Positions 5,356-13,077 of a stretch of 13,334 nt of DNA are shown piece after piece. Origin of the DNA: Actinomycetota bacterium (GTDB lineage Bacteria; Actinomycetota; Thermoleophilia; Solirubrobacterales; Solirubrobacteraceae). The translations under genes were made by a program, and so were the position numbers. The number at the start of each line of letters is the position of its first letter. The stretch's first letter is position 1. The notes beneath the pieces are model-generated. The model was not told the DNA's origin, searched no databases, and saw nothing but the letters and a program-made list of their open reading frames with translations. The stretch spans positions 1 to 13,334 of the forward strand of contig CAJCIJ010000018.1 of the NCBI GenBank assembly GCA_903970315.1. Direction: 5' to 3'.

Positions 5356-7152
5356 TCATGCCGCGGCCTCGTCGGTCCAGTCGCGGTGCATGCGCGCGTA
5401 GCTGCCCCCCGCAGCCATCAGTTCAGCGTGGGTCCCCCGCTCGACCACCCTGCCGTGCTCAACGACCACGATTGAGCCCGCGTTGCGGATCGTGGAGAGC
5501 CTGTGAGCGATCACGATCGCGGTGCGGCCCGCAAGCAGCCGACGCAGACCCTCTTCGATGCGGTGCTCGGTGTGCAGGTCCACGCTGGAGGTGGCCTCGT
5601 CGAGGATCAGGATGCGCGGGTCGGCCACCAGTGCGCGGGCGAAAGCGACCAGCTGGCGCTGGCCCGACGACAGCTGCACGCCGCGCTCGCCGATCTCGGT
5701 GTCGTAGCCCTGCTCCAGCTCGGCGATGAACTCCTCCGCGCCCACGGCCCGGGCCGCTTCGCGGATCTGGGCCTGTTCGGCGCCGGGCCGTCCAAAGGCG
5801 ATGTTCTCGGCCACCGTGCCCGAGAACAGGAAGGCCTCCTGGGGCACGATGCCCATCTGCGACCGCAACGACGCGCTGGTCACGTCGCGCAGGTCCCTAC
5901 CGTCCACCAGGACGTGCCCGGACGTCGGGTCATAGAACCGCGCCACGAGCTTTGCGATCGTGGACTTGCCGGCGCCCGTGGCGCCCACGAGGGCCAGCGT
6001 CTGGCCGGGCGGCACGTGGAGGTCCACATGGTCAAGGGCCAGCTCAGCGGCCTGGCTGTCCTCTGCGGTTGCCGGTGCCCCCCGCCGACGGGGGTAGGCG
6101 AAGGTGACGTCCTGGAAGGCGATCTCGCCCGCAATGCGGCCCAATGGTGTGGCGTCGGGCCGGTCCTCCAGATCCGGGCGCTCATCGAGCAGCCCAAAGA
6201 TCTTCTCCAGCGCCGCCATGCCCGACTGGTAGGTGGCATACAGCTGTGAGAGCTGCTGGATCGGTTCAAAGAGGTTTGCCAGCGCCGCCACGAAGGCAAC
6301 GACCGTTCCAGCCGTGATGTGGCCGGAGATCGCCTGGTCGCCGCCGTAGAGCACGATCGCCGCGATCGCCAGGCCCGAGAGCAGTTCCACCACCGGGAAG
6401 TACGCCGCATTGAGACGCACCGTGGTCATGTTGGCCTCGCGGTTGTCCCTGTTCAGCGCCGCAAACTGCGCTTCATGTCGCGGCTCCTGCCCGAAGGAGC
6501 GAACCACGCGAACCCCCGAGAGGCTCTCCTGCAGGTAGCCCGTGATCGCGCCTATCGTCTCGCGCGTGCGCCGGAAAGCCGACGTCGAGGCGATCCGAAA
6601 CCAGACGCTGCCCGCCGCCATGGGCAGGAGCGCAACAAAGGTCAGCAGCGCCAGCTTGACATCAAGCAGCAGCAGGATCACGACCGTGCCCAGCAACGTC
6701 AGTCCCGACTGAAACAGGGTCACCACGGAGTCCGTGACCAGTTCGTCCAGGGCCTCGACATCGTTGGTCATGCGCGAGATCAGCACGCCCGCCGGGCGGC
6801 TCTCATAGAAGCCGATCGACAGCGACTGCAGGTGGGCAAAGATGCGGATGCGCAGGTCCGCCAGCGCCCGTTGGCCCACCCAGCCCACGAGGTAGGTCTG
6901 CGCGTAGGTCATCACCCAGACCAGCACAGCCGCGCCCAGGAACGCCACCGCCGCAAGCACCAGCACGGTGGAGTCGCGGTGGTGGCTTGAGCCGATGCCC
7001 TTGTCGATCGCCAGCTTCGCCAGCAGGGGAGGAGCGATCGAGGCCGCCGTGCCCAACAGCAGCGCCACCAGCGCCAGCGCGCTGCGCAGTTTGTAGGGAC
7101 CCAGCATGCCCAGCAGTCCCCGGAGGTTGCGACCTCGCCCCGACTTGTTCAC
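5356..7152 (-). CDS. ABC exporter half-transporter, second subunit of a heterodimer (canonical Walker B, degenerate signature)
   Basis: A 598-aa half-transporter of the MDR/MsbA type: six membrane helices in residues 1-320, then an ATPase domain. The start is GTG 7152, overlapping the stop of the upstream half (GTGA). The nucleotide-binding domain shows A-loop Tyr353, Walker A with K396 (GATGAGKST), Q-loop Q438 (PQEAF), Walker B with D518 and catalytic E519 (LILDEATSSVD) and switch His550. The signature is LSSGQ at 494-498, with Ser in place of the first Gly. So it supplies the hydrolytic Walker site but a weakened signature. About 12 extra residues sit between the A-loop Tyr and Walker A compared with MsbA, rich in Arg/Ala. 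It exports drugs, lipids or peptides across the cytoplasmic membrane; the substrate cannot be inferred. LmrD, BmrD and TM288-type subunits are the nearest functional comparison. Confidence 0.95.
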   Translation of the reverse strand: MNKSGRGRNLRGLLGMLGPYKLRSALALVALLLGTAASIAPPLLAKLAIDKGIGSSHHRDSTVLVLAAVAFLGAAVLVWVMTYAQTYLVGWVGQRALADLRIRIFAHLQSLSIGFYESRPAGVLISRMTNDVEALDELVTDSVVTLFQSGLTLLGTVVILLLLDVKLALLTFVALLPMAAGSVWFRIASTSAFRRTRETIGAITGYLQESLSGVRVVRSFGQEPRHEAQFAALNRDNREANMTTVRLNAAYFPVVELLSGLAIAAIVLYGGDQAISGHITAGTVVAFVAALANLFEPIQQLSQLYATYQSGMAALEKIFGLLDERPDLEDRPDATPLGRIAGEIAFQDVTFAYPRRRGAPATAEDSQAAELALDHVDLHVPPGQTLALVGATGAGKSTIAKLVARFYDPTSGHVLVDGRDLRDVTSASLRSQMGIVPQEAFLFSGTVAENIAFGRPGAEQAQIREAARAVGAEEFIAELEQGYDTEIGERGVQLSSGQRQLVAFARALVADPRILILDEATSSVDLHTEHRIEEGLRRLLAGRTAIVIAHRLSTIRNAGSIVVVEHGRVVERGTHAELMAAGGSYARMHRDWTDEAAA

Positions 7153-8984
7153 CGCGTCGTCACCGCCTCGGGCAATTGCGCGGGAACGTCCTGGCCCACC
7201 AACTCGCGGTAGAAAGGCGAGGCCTCCAGGACCTCCTGGTGGTCGCCGTGGGCCACGATGTGGCCGTGGTCGAGGACGACCACCTCGTCGGCGAGCGCCA
7301 GCGTGGACGGCCTGTGAGCGATGATGAACGTCGTCCGTCCCTCCATCACCTGCGCCAGCGCTCGCTTGATCGTCTGCTCCGTGGAGGCATCCACGGAGGA
7401 CGTTGCGTCGTCGAGGATCAGCACCCTCGGGTTGGCGATCACCGCGCGGGCGATCGCCAGGCGCTGGCGCTGGCCACCGGAGAGCGTCAATCCGCGCTCG
7501 CCCACGCGGGTGTCATAGCCCTGCGGCAGTCGCTGGATGAACTCCTCGGCCTGCGCCATGCGGGCGGCGTCTTCGATCTCGGACTTCGTCGCCTGCGGCC
7601 GCGCGTAGGCGATGTTCTCCGCCACAGTCGCCGAGAACAGGAAAGGGTCGTCGCTGACGACGCCGATCGCTTCGCGCAGCGAGCGCATCGTGACATCGCG
7701 TACGTCGGCGCCATCGATCAGCACCTGTCCCTCGGTGGCGTCATAGAGGCGCGGCAGCAGCGACACCAGGCTCGTCTTGCCCGAGCCCATCGGCCCCACC
7801 AGGGCCACGGTCGCCCCTGCCGCAACCTCCAGGTCAACCCCCTCGAGCACGGCGCGCCCCTCGTGCGCGATCTCGGCGACCGCAGCGCCCTGCAGTCGCT
7901 CGTTTGAGCTGTCGTAGCGCAGCGTCACCCCGCGCAGCGACACTGCGCCCGAACCCGCCGGCAGGGGGCCTGCGCCGAGCGCCTCGGTCATTTCGGGGGC
8001 TCGGTCCAACAGCGCGAACACGCGCACTCCCGAGGCCGTGGCGCGCTGCGCCAGCCCCAACGTGACCCCGAGCGATCGCATCGGGCTGATCAGCATGTTC
8101 AGGTAGAAGTAGAAAGCGCTGAACTGGCCAAGGCCCAGGTGGGAGTGGATCACCGACTCGCCACCGACCAGCAGCACAGCCGTCAGGCCCAGCTGGGGCA
8201 AGAAGCCGATGATCGGGTTGTAGCGGGCCTCAAGGCGCGTGGCCACCATTGCCTGGTCAAAGACCCTGCCAACGCCCACCTCGAACCGCTCGCGTTGATG
8301 GTCCTCGCGCGCGAACGCCTTGACCACGCGCACGCCGGAGATGTTCTCCTCTGCTTCCGCCGTCAATTCGGCGATGCGCTGCTGGACCTCGCCGATCGCC
8401 GGCCGCGAGCGGCGCCCGTAGCGGTTGGCGATCAGTACCACCAGCGGCGTGGGGGCGATCGCGATCACGCCCAGCAGCGGCTTGGTGTAGATCATCGCCG
8501 CGCCCGCCAGCGCGATCGTCAGCGCCGACTGCATGATGAACACCAGGCCGTACCCCAGGAAGAAGCGCACGGCCTGCAGGTCCACTGTCACGCGCGACAT
8601 CAGCTGGCCTGTCTGCTGGCGGTCAAAGAACGCCAGCTCCAGGCGCTGGAGATGCACGTAGAGCCGCTGGCGCAGGTCGTACTCAAGCCCAAGCGACACG
8701 CGGCCCGCGACCACGCGCCTGCCGTAGGTCAAAGCCCACCTCGCCAGCACGCACCCCACGATCACCAGCGCCAGCACCACAAGCTGGTGGTGCTCGTGCG
8801 CCCGTACACCCAGGCGGTGAGACCCCGACGCTTCGGCGCCCTTCTTGGCGGCTTCCACAGCCTTGCCCGTCAGCGTGGGCAGCAGCACCGTCATCACCAT
8901 CGCCGCGCCCGCCAGGGCAAAGGAGGCCCCGACTGCCCGCCGGTACGGGCGCAGGAAGCCAAGGAGTCGGTAGAAGGTCGACAT
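7149..8984 (-). CDS. ABC exporter half-transporter, first subunit of a heterodimer (degenerate Walker B and Q-loop)
   Basis: A 611-aa half-transporter starting at ATG 8984, with an N-terminal six-helix membrane domain (to about residue 325) and a C-terminal ATPase. The Walker A GPMGSGKT lies at 397-404 (K403), and the signature LSGGQ at 501-505 is intact, as is His557. Two catalytic positions are changed. The residue after Walker B Asp525 is Asp526 instead of Glu (LILDDATSSVD), and the Q-loop Gln is replaced by Asp445 (VVSDDPFLF). These are hallmarks of the non-hydrolysing partner in heterodimeric exporters such as TM287/288 and BmrCD. The A-loop Tyr357 lies 40 residues before Walker A, about 15 more than in MsbA. 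No Shine-Dalgarno is seen before the ATG. A GATAAT at 9001-9006 on this strand is the only -10-like element upstream. Confidence 0.95.
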   Translation of the reverse strand: MSTFYRLLGFLRPYRRAVGASFALAGAAMVMTVLLPTLTGKAVEAAKKGAEASGSHRLGVRAHEHHQLVVLALVIVGCVLARWALTYGRRVVAGRVSLGLEYDLRQRLYVHLQRLELAFFDRQQTGQLMSRVTVDLQAVRFFLGYGLVFIMQSALTIALAGAAMIYTKPLLGVIAIAPTPLVVLIANRYGRRSRPAIGEVQQRIAELTAEAEENISGVRVVKAFAREDHQRERFEVGVGRVFDQAMVATRLEARYNPIIGFLPQLGLTAVLLVGGESVIHSHLGLGQFSAFYFYLNMLISPMRSLGVTLGLAQRATASGVRVFALLDRAPEMTEALGAGPLPAGSGAVSLRGVTLRYDSSNERLQGAAVAEIAHEGRAVLEGVDLEVAAGATVALVGPMGSGKTSLVSLLPRLYDATEGQVLIDGADVRDVTMRSLREAIGVVSDDPFLFSATVAENIAYARPQATKSEIEDAARMAQAEEFIQRLPQGYDTRVGERGLTLSGGQRQRLAIARAVIANPRVLILDDATSSVDASTEQTIKRALAQVMEGRTTFIIAHRPSTLALADEVVVLDHGHIVAHGDHQEVLEASPFYRELVGQDVPAQLPEAVTTR

Positions 8985-9007
8985 AGTTGCTAAGTCAACG
9001 ATTATCG

Positions 9008-9048
9008 CAGGGCGCGGTGGCGCGCGGGGTACCCAACGATGCGCCCTG
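9008..9048. repeat. intergenic 8-bp inverted repeat
   Basis: CAGGGCGC (9008-9015) and GCGCCCTG (9041-9048) are exact inverted repeats separated by 25 nt. They lie in the 77-bp gap between the MFS gene that ends at 9062 and the ABC gene that starts at 8984. On the minus strand it could be a U-less terminator of the MFS transcript, or a processing or operator site for the ABC pair. No U-tract follows. Confidence 0.4.
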
Positions 9049-9061
9049 GCGGGCGTGACGG

Positions 9062-10702
9062 CTAGGTGGCCGGTACCTCGATTGCCGCCGCCGGGGCTGC
9101 CGCCGGGGACGCCGATCCGCCGGCCACGAAGTCGCGTGAACGCACGAGCACCACTGCCGCCACGGCGCCCACCAGGGCCAGCGCCGCAGCGATCCAGAGG
9201 ATTGTCGTCAGCGCGTCGGCGAAGCCCACGCCGTAGGCGTGCACCAGCGCGCGACCGCCTGCCGGGCTCAACCGGGCCGCCAGCTGCTTGCCCTCACCGG
9301 ACTGCAGCGCCGTGACCAGCGATCCATGTGCGGCGGCGATCGCTTCGTGCGCGTACCCGCTGGCTGCCAGAGACGCCTTTGTGTGGTTGGCCAGAACGTG
9401 CTGGAAGACCGCCCCCAGTGCTGCGATCCCGGTCGCCACGCCGACCTGGCGGAAGGTGGCGTTGATTCCCGAGGCCATCCCACTGCGCTCCGGCGCCACC
9501 ACCGAGATCGACGTCGACGCCAGCGGCGGGTTGATCAGGCCGATGCCGATGCCCTGCAGGACGAATCCGGGCAGCAGCACAGTCCAGCTGGACAAGGCCG
9601 TCACGCCCGTCATCGCGATCAGGCTCGCGCACGTGATCAGCAGTCCAGCGGCAAGCAGCAGCCGCACTGGCACGCGCACTGTCAGTCGGCCCGACAGCGG
9701 CGACACCGCGAAGGCAAGCAGCGTGCTCGGCAGGAAGCGCAGCCCGGTCTGAAGGGCCGAGTACCCCAGCACGGTCTGCAGATAGAGGGTCAGGTACAGA
9801 AACAGCGAGAACGCCGACCCCGCCAGGGTGAACGCGACGATGTTGGCGCCCGCAAACGCCGGCACCCTGAAGAGCTTCAGGTCGAGCATCGGTCGCCGCT
9901 GGCGCAACTCCACGACCACGAACGTCGCCAGCAGCGCGACTGACGCACACAAAAATCCCACAATCTCCGCCGACCCCCAGCCCTTTTCGTTGCCCTGCAC
10001 CAGCGCGAACACGAGCAGGAAGAGTCCGGCCGAGAAGGTGACCAGGCCCATCCAGTCGGCCCCCGTGGCGCCCGGGTCCCGTGACTCCGGCACGCGTTTG
10101 AGTGCCACCGCAGCGGCGAGTACGCCGATGGGGACGTTGACGAAGAAGATCCATTCCCAACCGATCCCCGTCGTGATCACGCCGCCGACCAGCGGACCCA
10201 CGGCGAGCGCCGCGCCCAGCACCGCCCCGTAGACACCGAACGCCACGCCACGGTCCTTGCCCCGGAAGGAGTTTGCGATCAGCGCCAGGGAGGTCGCGAA
10301 CATCATCGCGCCACCGATTCCCTGGGCGCCGCGGGCAAGGTTGAGCATCAGCGGCGAAGTGGAGACGCCGCAGAGCGCCGACGCGGTGGTGAACGCCCCA
10401 AGGCCGCCCACGAACACCAGCCGCCGGCCCCACAGGTCCGCCAGCGCTCCCGCTGTCAGAAGTGCGGCCGCCAGGGTCAAGGCGTATGCGTCCACCACCC
10501 ACTGGAGGTCCTGGAAGCTTGAGTGCAGCGCGCGCTGTATCGACGGCAGCGCCACGTTGACCACGGTGATGTCCAGCAGCAGCATGAACACCGCCACGCA
10601 CACAGCCCCAAGCGCCCACCACTTACCCGCGTCGGTGTCCACCGCCGGCGCCGGCTGGGGCTGCGTCGGCACGGACTCTGAGGTGTCGCTCACGTCGGGC
10701 AT
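9062..10702 (-). CDS. DHA2-family (14-TM) MFS drug:H+ antiporter
   Basis: This 546-aa integral membrane protein belongs to the EmrB/QacA (DHA2) subfamily, whose members export cationic or amphipathic drugs in exchange for protons. The first helix carries the full motif D1, LDITVVNVALP at 43-53. Motif A, GALADLWGRR, lies at 85-94 in the helix 2-3 loop. RGAQGIGGAMMFATSLALI resembles motif B, and AVGPLVGGVITTGIGWEWIFFVNVPIG is the motif C region. Two Pro/Ala-rich soluble tails flank the membrane core (residues 1-27 and about 520-546). The start is ATG 10702, with AAGGAG (10713-10708) 5 nt upstream. It follows the MerR gene by 83 bp on the same strand, and the ABC pair lies 77 bp downstream. The substrate cannot be determined from sequence. 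Confidence 0.93.
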   Translation of the reverse strand: MPDVSDTSESVPTQPQPAPAVDTDAGKWWALGAVCVAVFMLLLDITVVNVALPSIQRALHSSFQDLQWVVDAYALTLAAALLTAGALADLWGRRLVFVGGLGAFTTASALCGVSTSPLMLNLARGAQGIGGAMMFATSLALIANSFRGKDRGVAFGVYGAVLGAALAVGPLVGGVITTGIGWEWIFFVNVPIGVLAAAVALKRVPESRDPGATGADWMGLVTFSAGLFLLVFALVQGNEKGWGSAEIVGFLCASVALLATFVVVELRQRRPMLDLKLFRVPAFAGANIVAFTLAGSAFSLFLYLTLYLQTVLGYSALQTGLRFLPSTLLAFAVSPLSGRLTVRVPVRLLLAAGLLITCASLIAMTGVTALSSWTVLLPGFVLQGIGIGLINPPLASTSISVVAPERSGMASGINATFRQVGVATGIAALGAVFQHVLANHTKASLAASGYAHEAIAAAHGSLVTALQSGEGKQLAARLSPAGGRALVHAYGVGFADALTTILWIAAALALVGAVAAVVLVRSRDFVAGGSASPAAAPAAAIEVPAT

Positions 10703-10771
10703 TGGGACTCCTTGCTGGCGGCCGGGCTTATCGCGGACAGGTCGGTTGACGGTGTGGGCGTGTGGTTTATC

Positions 10772-10784
10772 AGCGCCGGGCGCT
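10772..10784. repeat. palindrome between the MerR and MFS genes, flanked by GATAA motifs
   Basis: AGCGCCGGGCGCT is a perfect 6-bp palindrome around one central base, placed 1 bp after the merR stop codon. On the minus strand GATAA motifs lie on each side of it, and a third GATAA occurs closer to the MFS start. It could be an operator for the downstream MFS gene. Read on the plus strand it is followed by TTTT and would resemble a short terminator, but no plus-strand gene needs one. Confidence 0.35.
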
Positions 10785-10785
10785 T

Positions 10786-11346
10786 TTATCGGTCCGAGGC
10801 GGTCGCGGGGACCCGCTGCGGGCGATCGCCCGTTACTTCGGTGCCGGTCCCAGCGGGCCCGCTGGGCGCATCCAGATCGCGCAGCTTGCGCTTCACGCGC
10901 CTGCGCGTCTCGCTGAGCTCGTCTTGAAGCTTGCCCAGCTCAAGCGAGCGGTTGGTTACCAGCTCCAGCTGGCGATCGATGTGGCCAAGCGCCTGGTTCA
11001 GCAGCTCGCGCCGGCGCGTAGCGTCCACGTCGTCGCGCTGCAACTGGGCACGAACCGCAGCACGCGCGTCCTCTGCGGCAAGGAGCGTTTTCAGCTCGTC
11101 AAGGGAGACGCCAAGCAGGCTGCGCAGGCGCATGACCTCGCGCAGCCGATCAACCTCGGCCTCGCTGTAGAGCCGGTGGCCGCCGTGGTTTCGCCCTGGC
11201 ACGTTCGCCAGCAGGCCGATCTCCTCGTAGTAGCGGATCGTGCGCGTCGTGGTGCCCGCCATGCGGGCCACATCGCCGATCCGCAGCGGCCGCTCCTCTG
11301 GGTCCTCGGCGCGTGGCGCGCCGGCAACAGCACCCGGCCTGCTCAT
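10786..11346 (-). CDS. MerR-family transcriptional regulator
   Basis: A 186-aa DNA-binding protein. The winged helix-turn-helix begins at residue 21 (LRIGDVARMAGTTTRTIRYYEEIGLL), with wing residues GGHRLYSEAEVDRLREV, an excellent match to the MerR domain (to about residue 90). A long coiled helix follows (about 95-160, the dimerisation part), then a short Pro/Thr/Gly-rich tail. The protein has no cysteine, so it is not a thiol-metal or redox sensor like MerR or SoxR. A small-molecule or drug effector as in BmrR/TipA is possible, though no large effector domain is attached. The start ATG 11346 overlaps the upstream MFS stop (ATGA). It lies between two drug transporters on one strand, which makes it the likely regulator of one or both. 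MerR proteins usually act on promoters with 19-20 bp spacers, and I could not identify one here. Confidence 0.93.
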   Translation of the reverse strand: MSRPGAVAGAPRAEDPEERPLRIGDVARMAGTTTRTIRYYEEIGLLANVPGRNHGGHRLYSEAEVDRLREVMRLRSLLGVSLDELKTLLAAEDARAAVRAQLQRDDVDATRRRELLNQALGHIDRQLELVTNRSLELGKLQDELSETRRRVKRKLRDLDAPSGPAGTGTEVTGDRPQRVPATASDR

Positions 11347-13007
11347 GCCCGCGACGCCGTAGCCACGCGATCGGGAGCTGTCCTCGCCGATGTTGCGCCG
11401 TCTGCAAGCCTCGCCGGGTCCGTCGCGGTGGCGCCGGGGTCCGGATCGGCGCTGGTGGCGTCGGCCAGGTCGTCGTCGATCGCCACGTGACGGCCGCGCA
11501 GCAAGCAGACGAACGCTCCCAGCATCGAGGTTCCAGCCAGCACCCAGAGGGCCACGTGCATGTTGGCGATGAAGGGGTCAAGCTGGGCCGCTGTGAGGCC
11601 GTGAGCCAACCCCGAGAAGATCGCAAAGAGGGTGGGGCGGGGCACCGCCGAGGTGACCACCGCCAGCACGAACGCAATCGAAATCACCGCGCCCGTGTTC
11701 TGAAGCAGGGTTCTCGCTCCCGCTGCGATGCCGCGGCGCTTGGCGGGCACCACACCCATCATGGCGGCCGTGTTGGGGCTGTTAAACATCCCCGACCCGA
11801 TTCCCACGAGCGCCAGCCAGAGGGCGCTCTGCCAGTACGCGGTGTGGACCTCCAGGGTTGTCATCGCCGCCAGGCCCGCCGCCGTGACCAGCATGCCAAG
11901 GGCGGCAAGGGCGCGCGAGCCGTGCTTGTCGGCGTAGGCGCCAGCCAGCGGCGAGGCCACCAGCATCCCCACCGCCAGCGGGATCAGTTTCAGCCCTGCC
12001 GTGAGCGGCGAGTCGCCCTGAGGGCCCTGGAAGTAGAAGACGAAGAGAAACATCAGCGCGAAGCGCGCCAGGCCGTTGATGAACGCCGCAGCCGACGCCG
12101 CGGCAAACAGGCGGCTGCGAAAGATCGTCAGGTCGAGCATCGGCGCGCGCGAGCGGCGCTCGATCAGCACGAAGGCCGGCAGCAGCACGGCCCCCGCCGC
12201 GATCCCGCCGATCACCTCCGGACCGTGCCAGCCGTCCAGTCCGCCGCGCGAGATGCCCAGCACCAAGCCGGTCAGGCCCACGACGAACACCGAACTGCCC
12301 AGCACGTCGTAGCCTCGCACCGTGTCGGGCTTGGCCAACTCGCGCAGGATCAGCGCCCCCCACGCTGCGCCCGCCAGCGCCAGCGGCACGTTGAACCAGA
12401 AGACCCAGTGCCAGGAGATCTCCACCAGCGCCCCCCCGAGCACGGGGCCGAGCACGAGGCCGATCGCCGCCACCATCGTGTTCGCGCCCATGGCAAGGCC
12501 CAGCTGGCGATGCGGAAAAGCGTCGGTCACCAGCGCAGCCGCGTTGGCGAACAGAAACGCCGAGCCCACACCTTGAAGAATCCGCCACAGGATCAGGACT
12601 GTGCCGTCCCCGGCGAAACCCGCGCCCAGCGACGCCACCGCGAACACCAGGAACCCGCCCACGTAAGCGCGCTTACGCCCGAACAGGTCCGAAAGCCTCC
12701 CTGCCGTCAGCACGAGCACGGTCGCCGCAATCAGGTAGGCCAGGATGACCCACACCAGCGACAGCAGGCTGGTGTGCAGCGAACGCTCCAGATCCGGCAG
12801 CGCAATGATCAGCGTCCCCGAGTTGGTCGCCGCCAGGAGCATGCCCATGCTCGTGCACGACAGCGCCCACCACTTGTAGCTGTCGTGGTCATGGCGGACC
12901 AGGCGAGTCCCGCGCCGCGTCCGCGCTGGACTGCTCGTGGGCGCCGCCACAAGGGGAGCCGCGGCGGGGGGGCGGGCGGTGTCGAAGGTGTTGGACCCGG
13001 ACATCAT
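11343..13007 (-). CDS. DHA2-like (14-TM) MFS transporter lacking the helix-1 acidic residue
   Basis: This 554-aa MFS exporter of the EmrB/QacA type has a long hydrophilic N-terminus (about 45 residues, Arg/Pro/Ala-rich) and a hydrophilic C-terminal tail of about 50. Motif A, GRLSDLFGRK, is at 103-112. WRILQGVGSAFLFANAAALV matches motif B, and LVLGPVLGGALVEISWHWVFWFNVPLAL the motif C region. The helix-1 motif normally written LDxTvVNvALP reads TNSGTLIIALP, so Asn62 replaces the usual Asp and Ile67 the usual Asn. This may mark a different subfamily or altered proton coupling. ATG 13007 or the adjacent ATG 13004 may be used; neither has a clear Shine-Dalgarno. The gene is first in the minus-strand block, translationally coupled to the MerR gene and divergent from msrB. 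Confidence 0.92.
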   Translation of the reverse strand: MMSGSNTFDTARPPAAAPLVAAPTSSPARTRRGTRLVRHDHDSYKWWALSCTSMGMLLAATNSGTLIIALPDLERSLHTSLLSLVWVILAYLIAATVLVLTAGRLSDLFGRKRAYVGGFLVFAVASLGAGFAGDGTVLILWRILQGVGSAFLFANAAALVTDAFPHRQLGLAMGANTMVAAIGLVLGPVLGGALVEISWHWVFWFNVPLALAGAAWGALILRELAKPDTVRGYDVLGSSVFVVGLTGLVLGISRGGLDGWHGPEVIGGIAAGAVLLPAFVLIERRSRAPMLDLTIFRSRLFAAASAAAFINGLARFALMFLFVFYFQGPQGDSPLTAGLKLIPLAVGMLVASPLAGAYADKHGSRALAALGMLVTAAGLAAMTTLEVHTAYWQSALWLALVGIGSGMFNSPNTAAMMGVVPAKRRGIAAGARTLLQNTGAVISIAFVLAVVTSAVPRPTLFAIFSGLAHGLTAAQLDPFIANMHVALWVLAGTSMLGAFVCLLRGRHVAIDDDLADATSADPDPGATATDPARLADGATSARTAPDRVATASRA

Positions 13008-13028
13008 GATCTCAGTACGGTTCAGAAG

Positions 13029-13056
13029 TTGACGTAAACGTAAAGATCAATATAGC
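13029..13056 (+). promoter_or_regulatory. candidate msrB promoter
   Basis: TTGACG (13029-13034) and TATAGC (13051-13056) are separated by 16 bp, close to the sigma-70 consensus and in the most AT-rich stretch of the window. Transcription would start near 13063 and leave a 5' leader of about 27 nt before GTG 13090. Confidence 0.6.
13032..13043. repeat. tandem ACGTAA repeats in the divergent promoter
   Basis: ACGTAA occurs twice in direct succession (13032-13037 and 13038-13043), inside the msrB spacer and close to the predicted MFS transcription start. A TTGA/TCAA inverted pair (13029-13032, 13047-13050) brackets it. It is a possible operator for a regulator of both genes. Confidence 0.4.
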
Positions 13057-13077
13057 AACGGTCCAAGCTGCTACAAA
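13049..13077 (-). promoter_or_regulatory. candidate promoter for the MFS-merR block
   Basis: On the minus strand TATATT (13054-13049) is a 5/6 match to the -10 consensus, and TTTGTA (13077-13072) is a weak -35 at a 17-bp spacing. The -10 overlaps the msrB -10 on the opposite strand. Transcription would start near 13042 and give a leader of about 35 nt. Confidence 0.45.

Noticed and set aside
8139..8993. A 284-codon plus-strand frame opposite the first ABC half
   Set aside because: It has shadow composition (His, Gln, Arg) and no ribosome site. The opposite strand holds a clear ABC exporter with all motifs.
9294..10622. A 442-codon minus-strand frame inside the second MFS gene
   Set aside because: It is the same strand in another frame, with Arg/Gly-rich low-complexity composition and no membrane helices. 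The MFS frame is unmistakable.
11313..13037. A 574-codon open frame on the plus strand opposite the MFS gene
   Set aside because: It is rich in Arg, His and Gln with no domain pattern, and exactly mirrors the MFS gene. In GC-rich DNA, antisense frames stay open because stop codons are rare.
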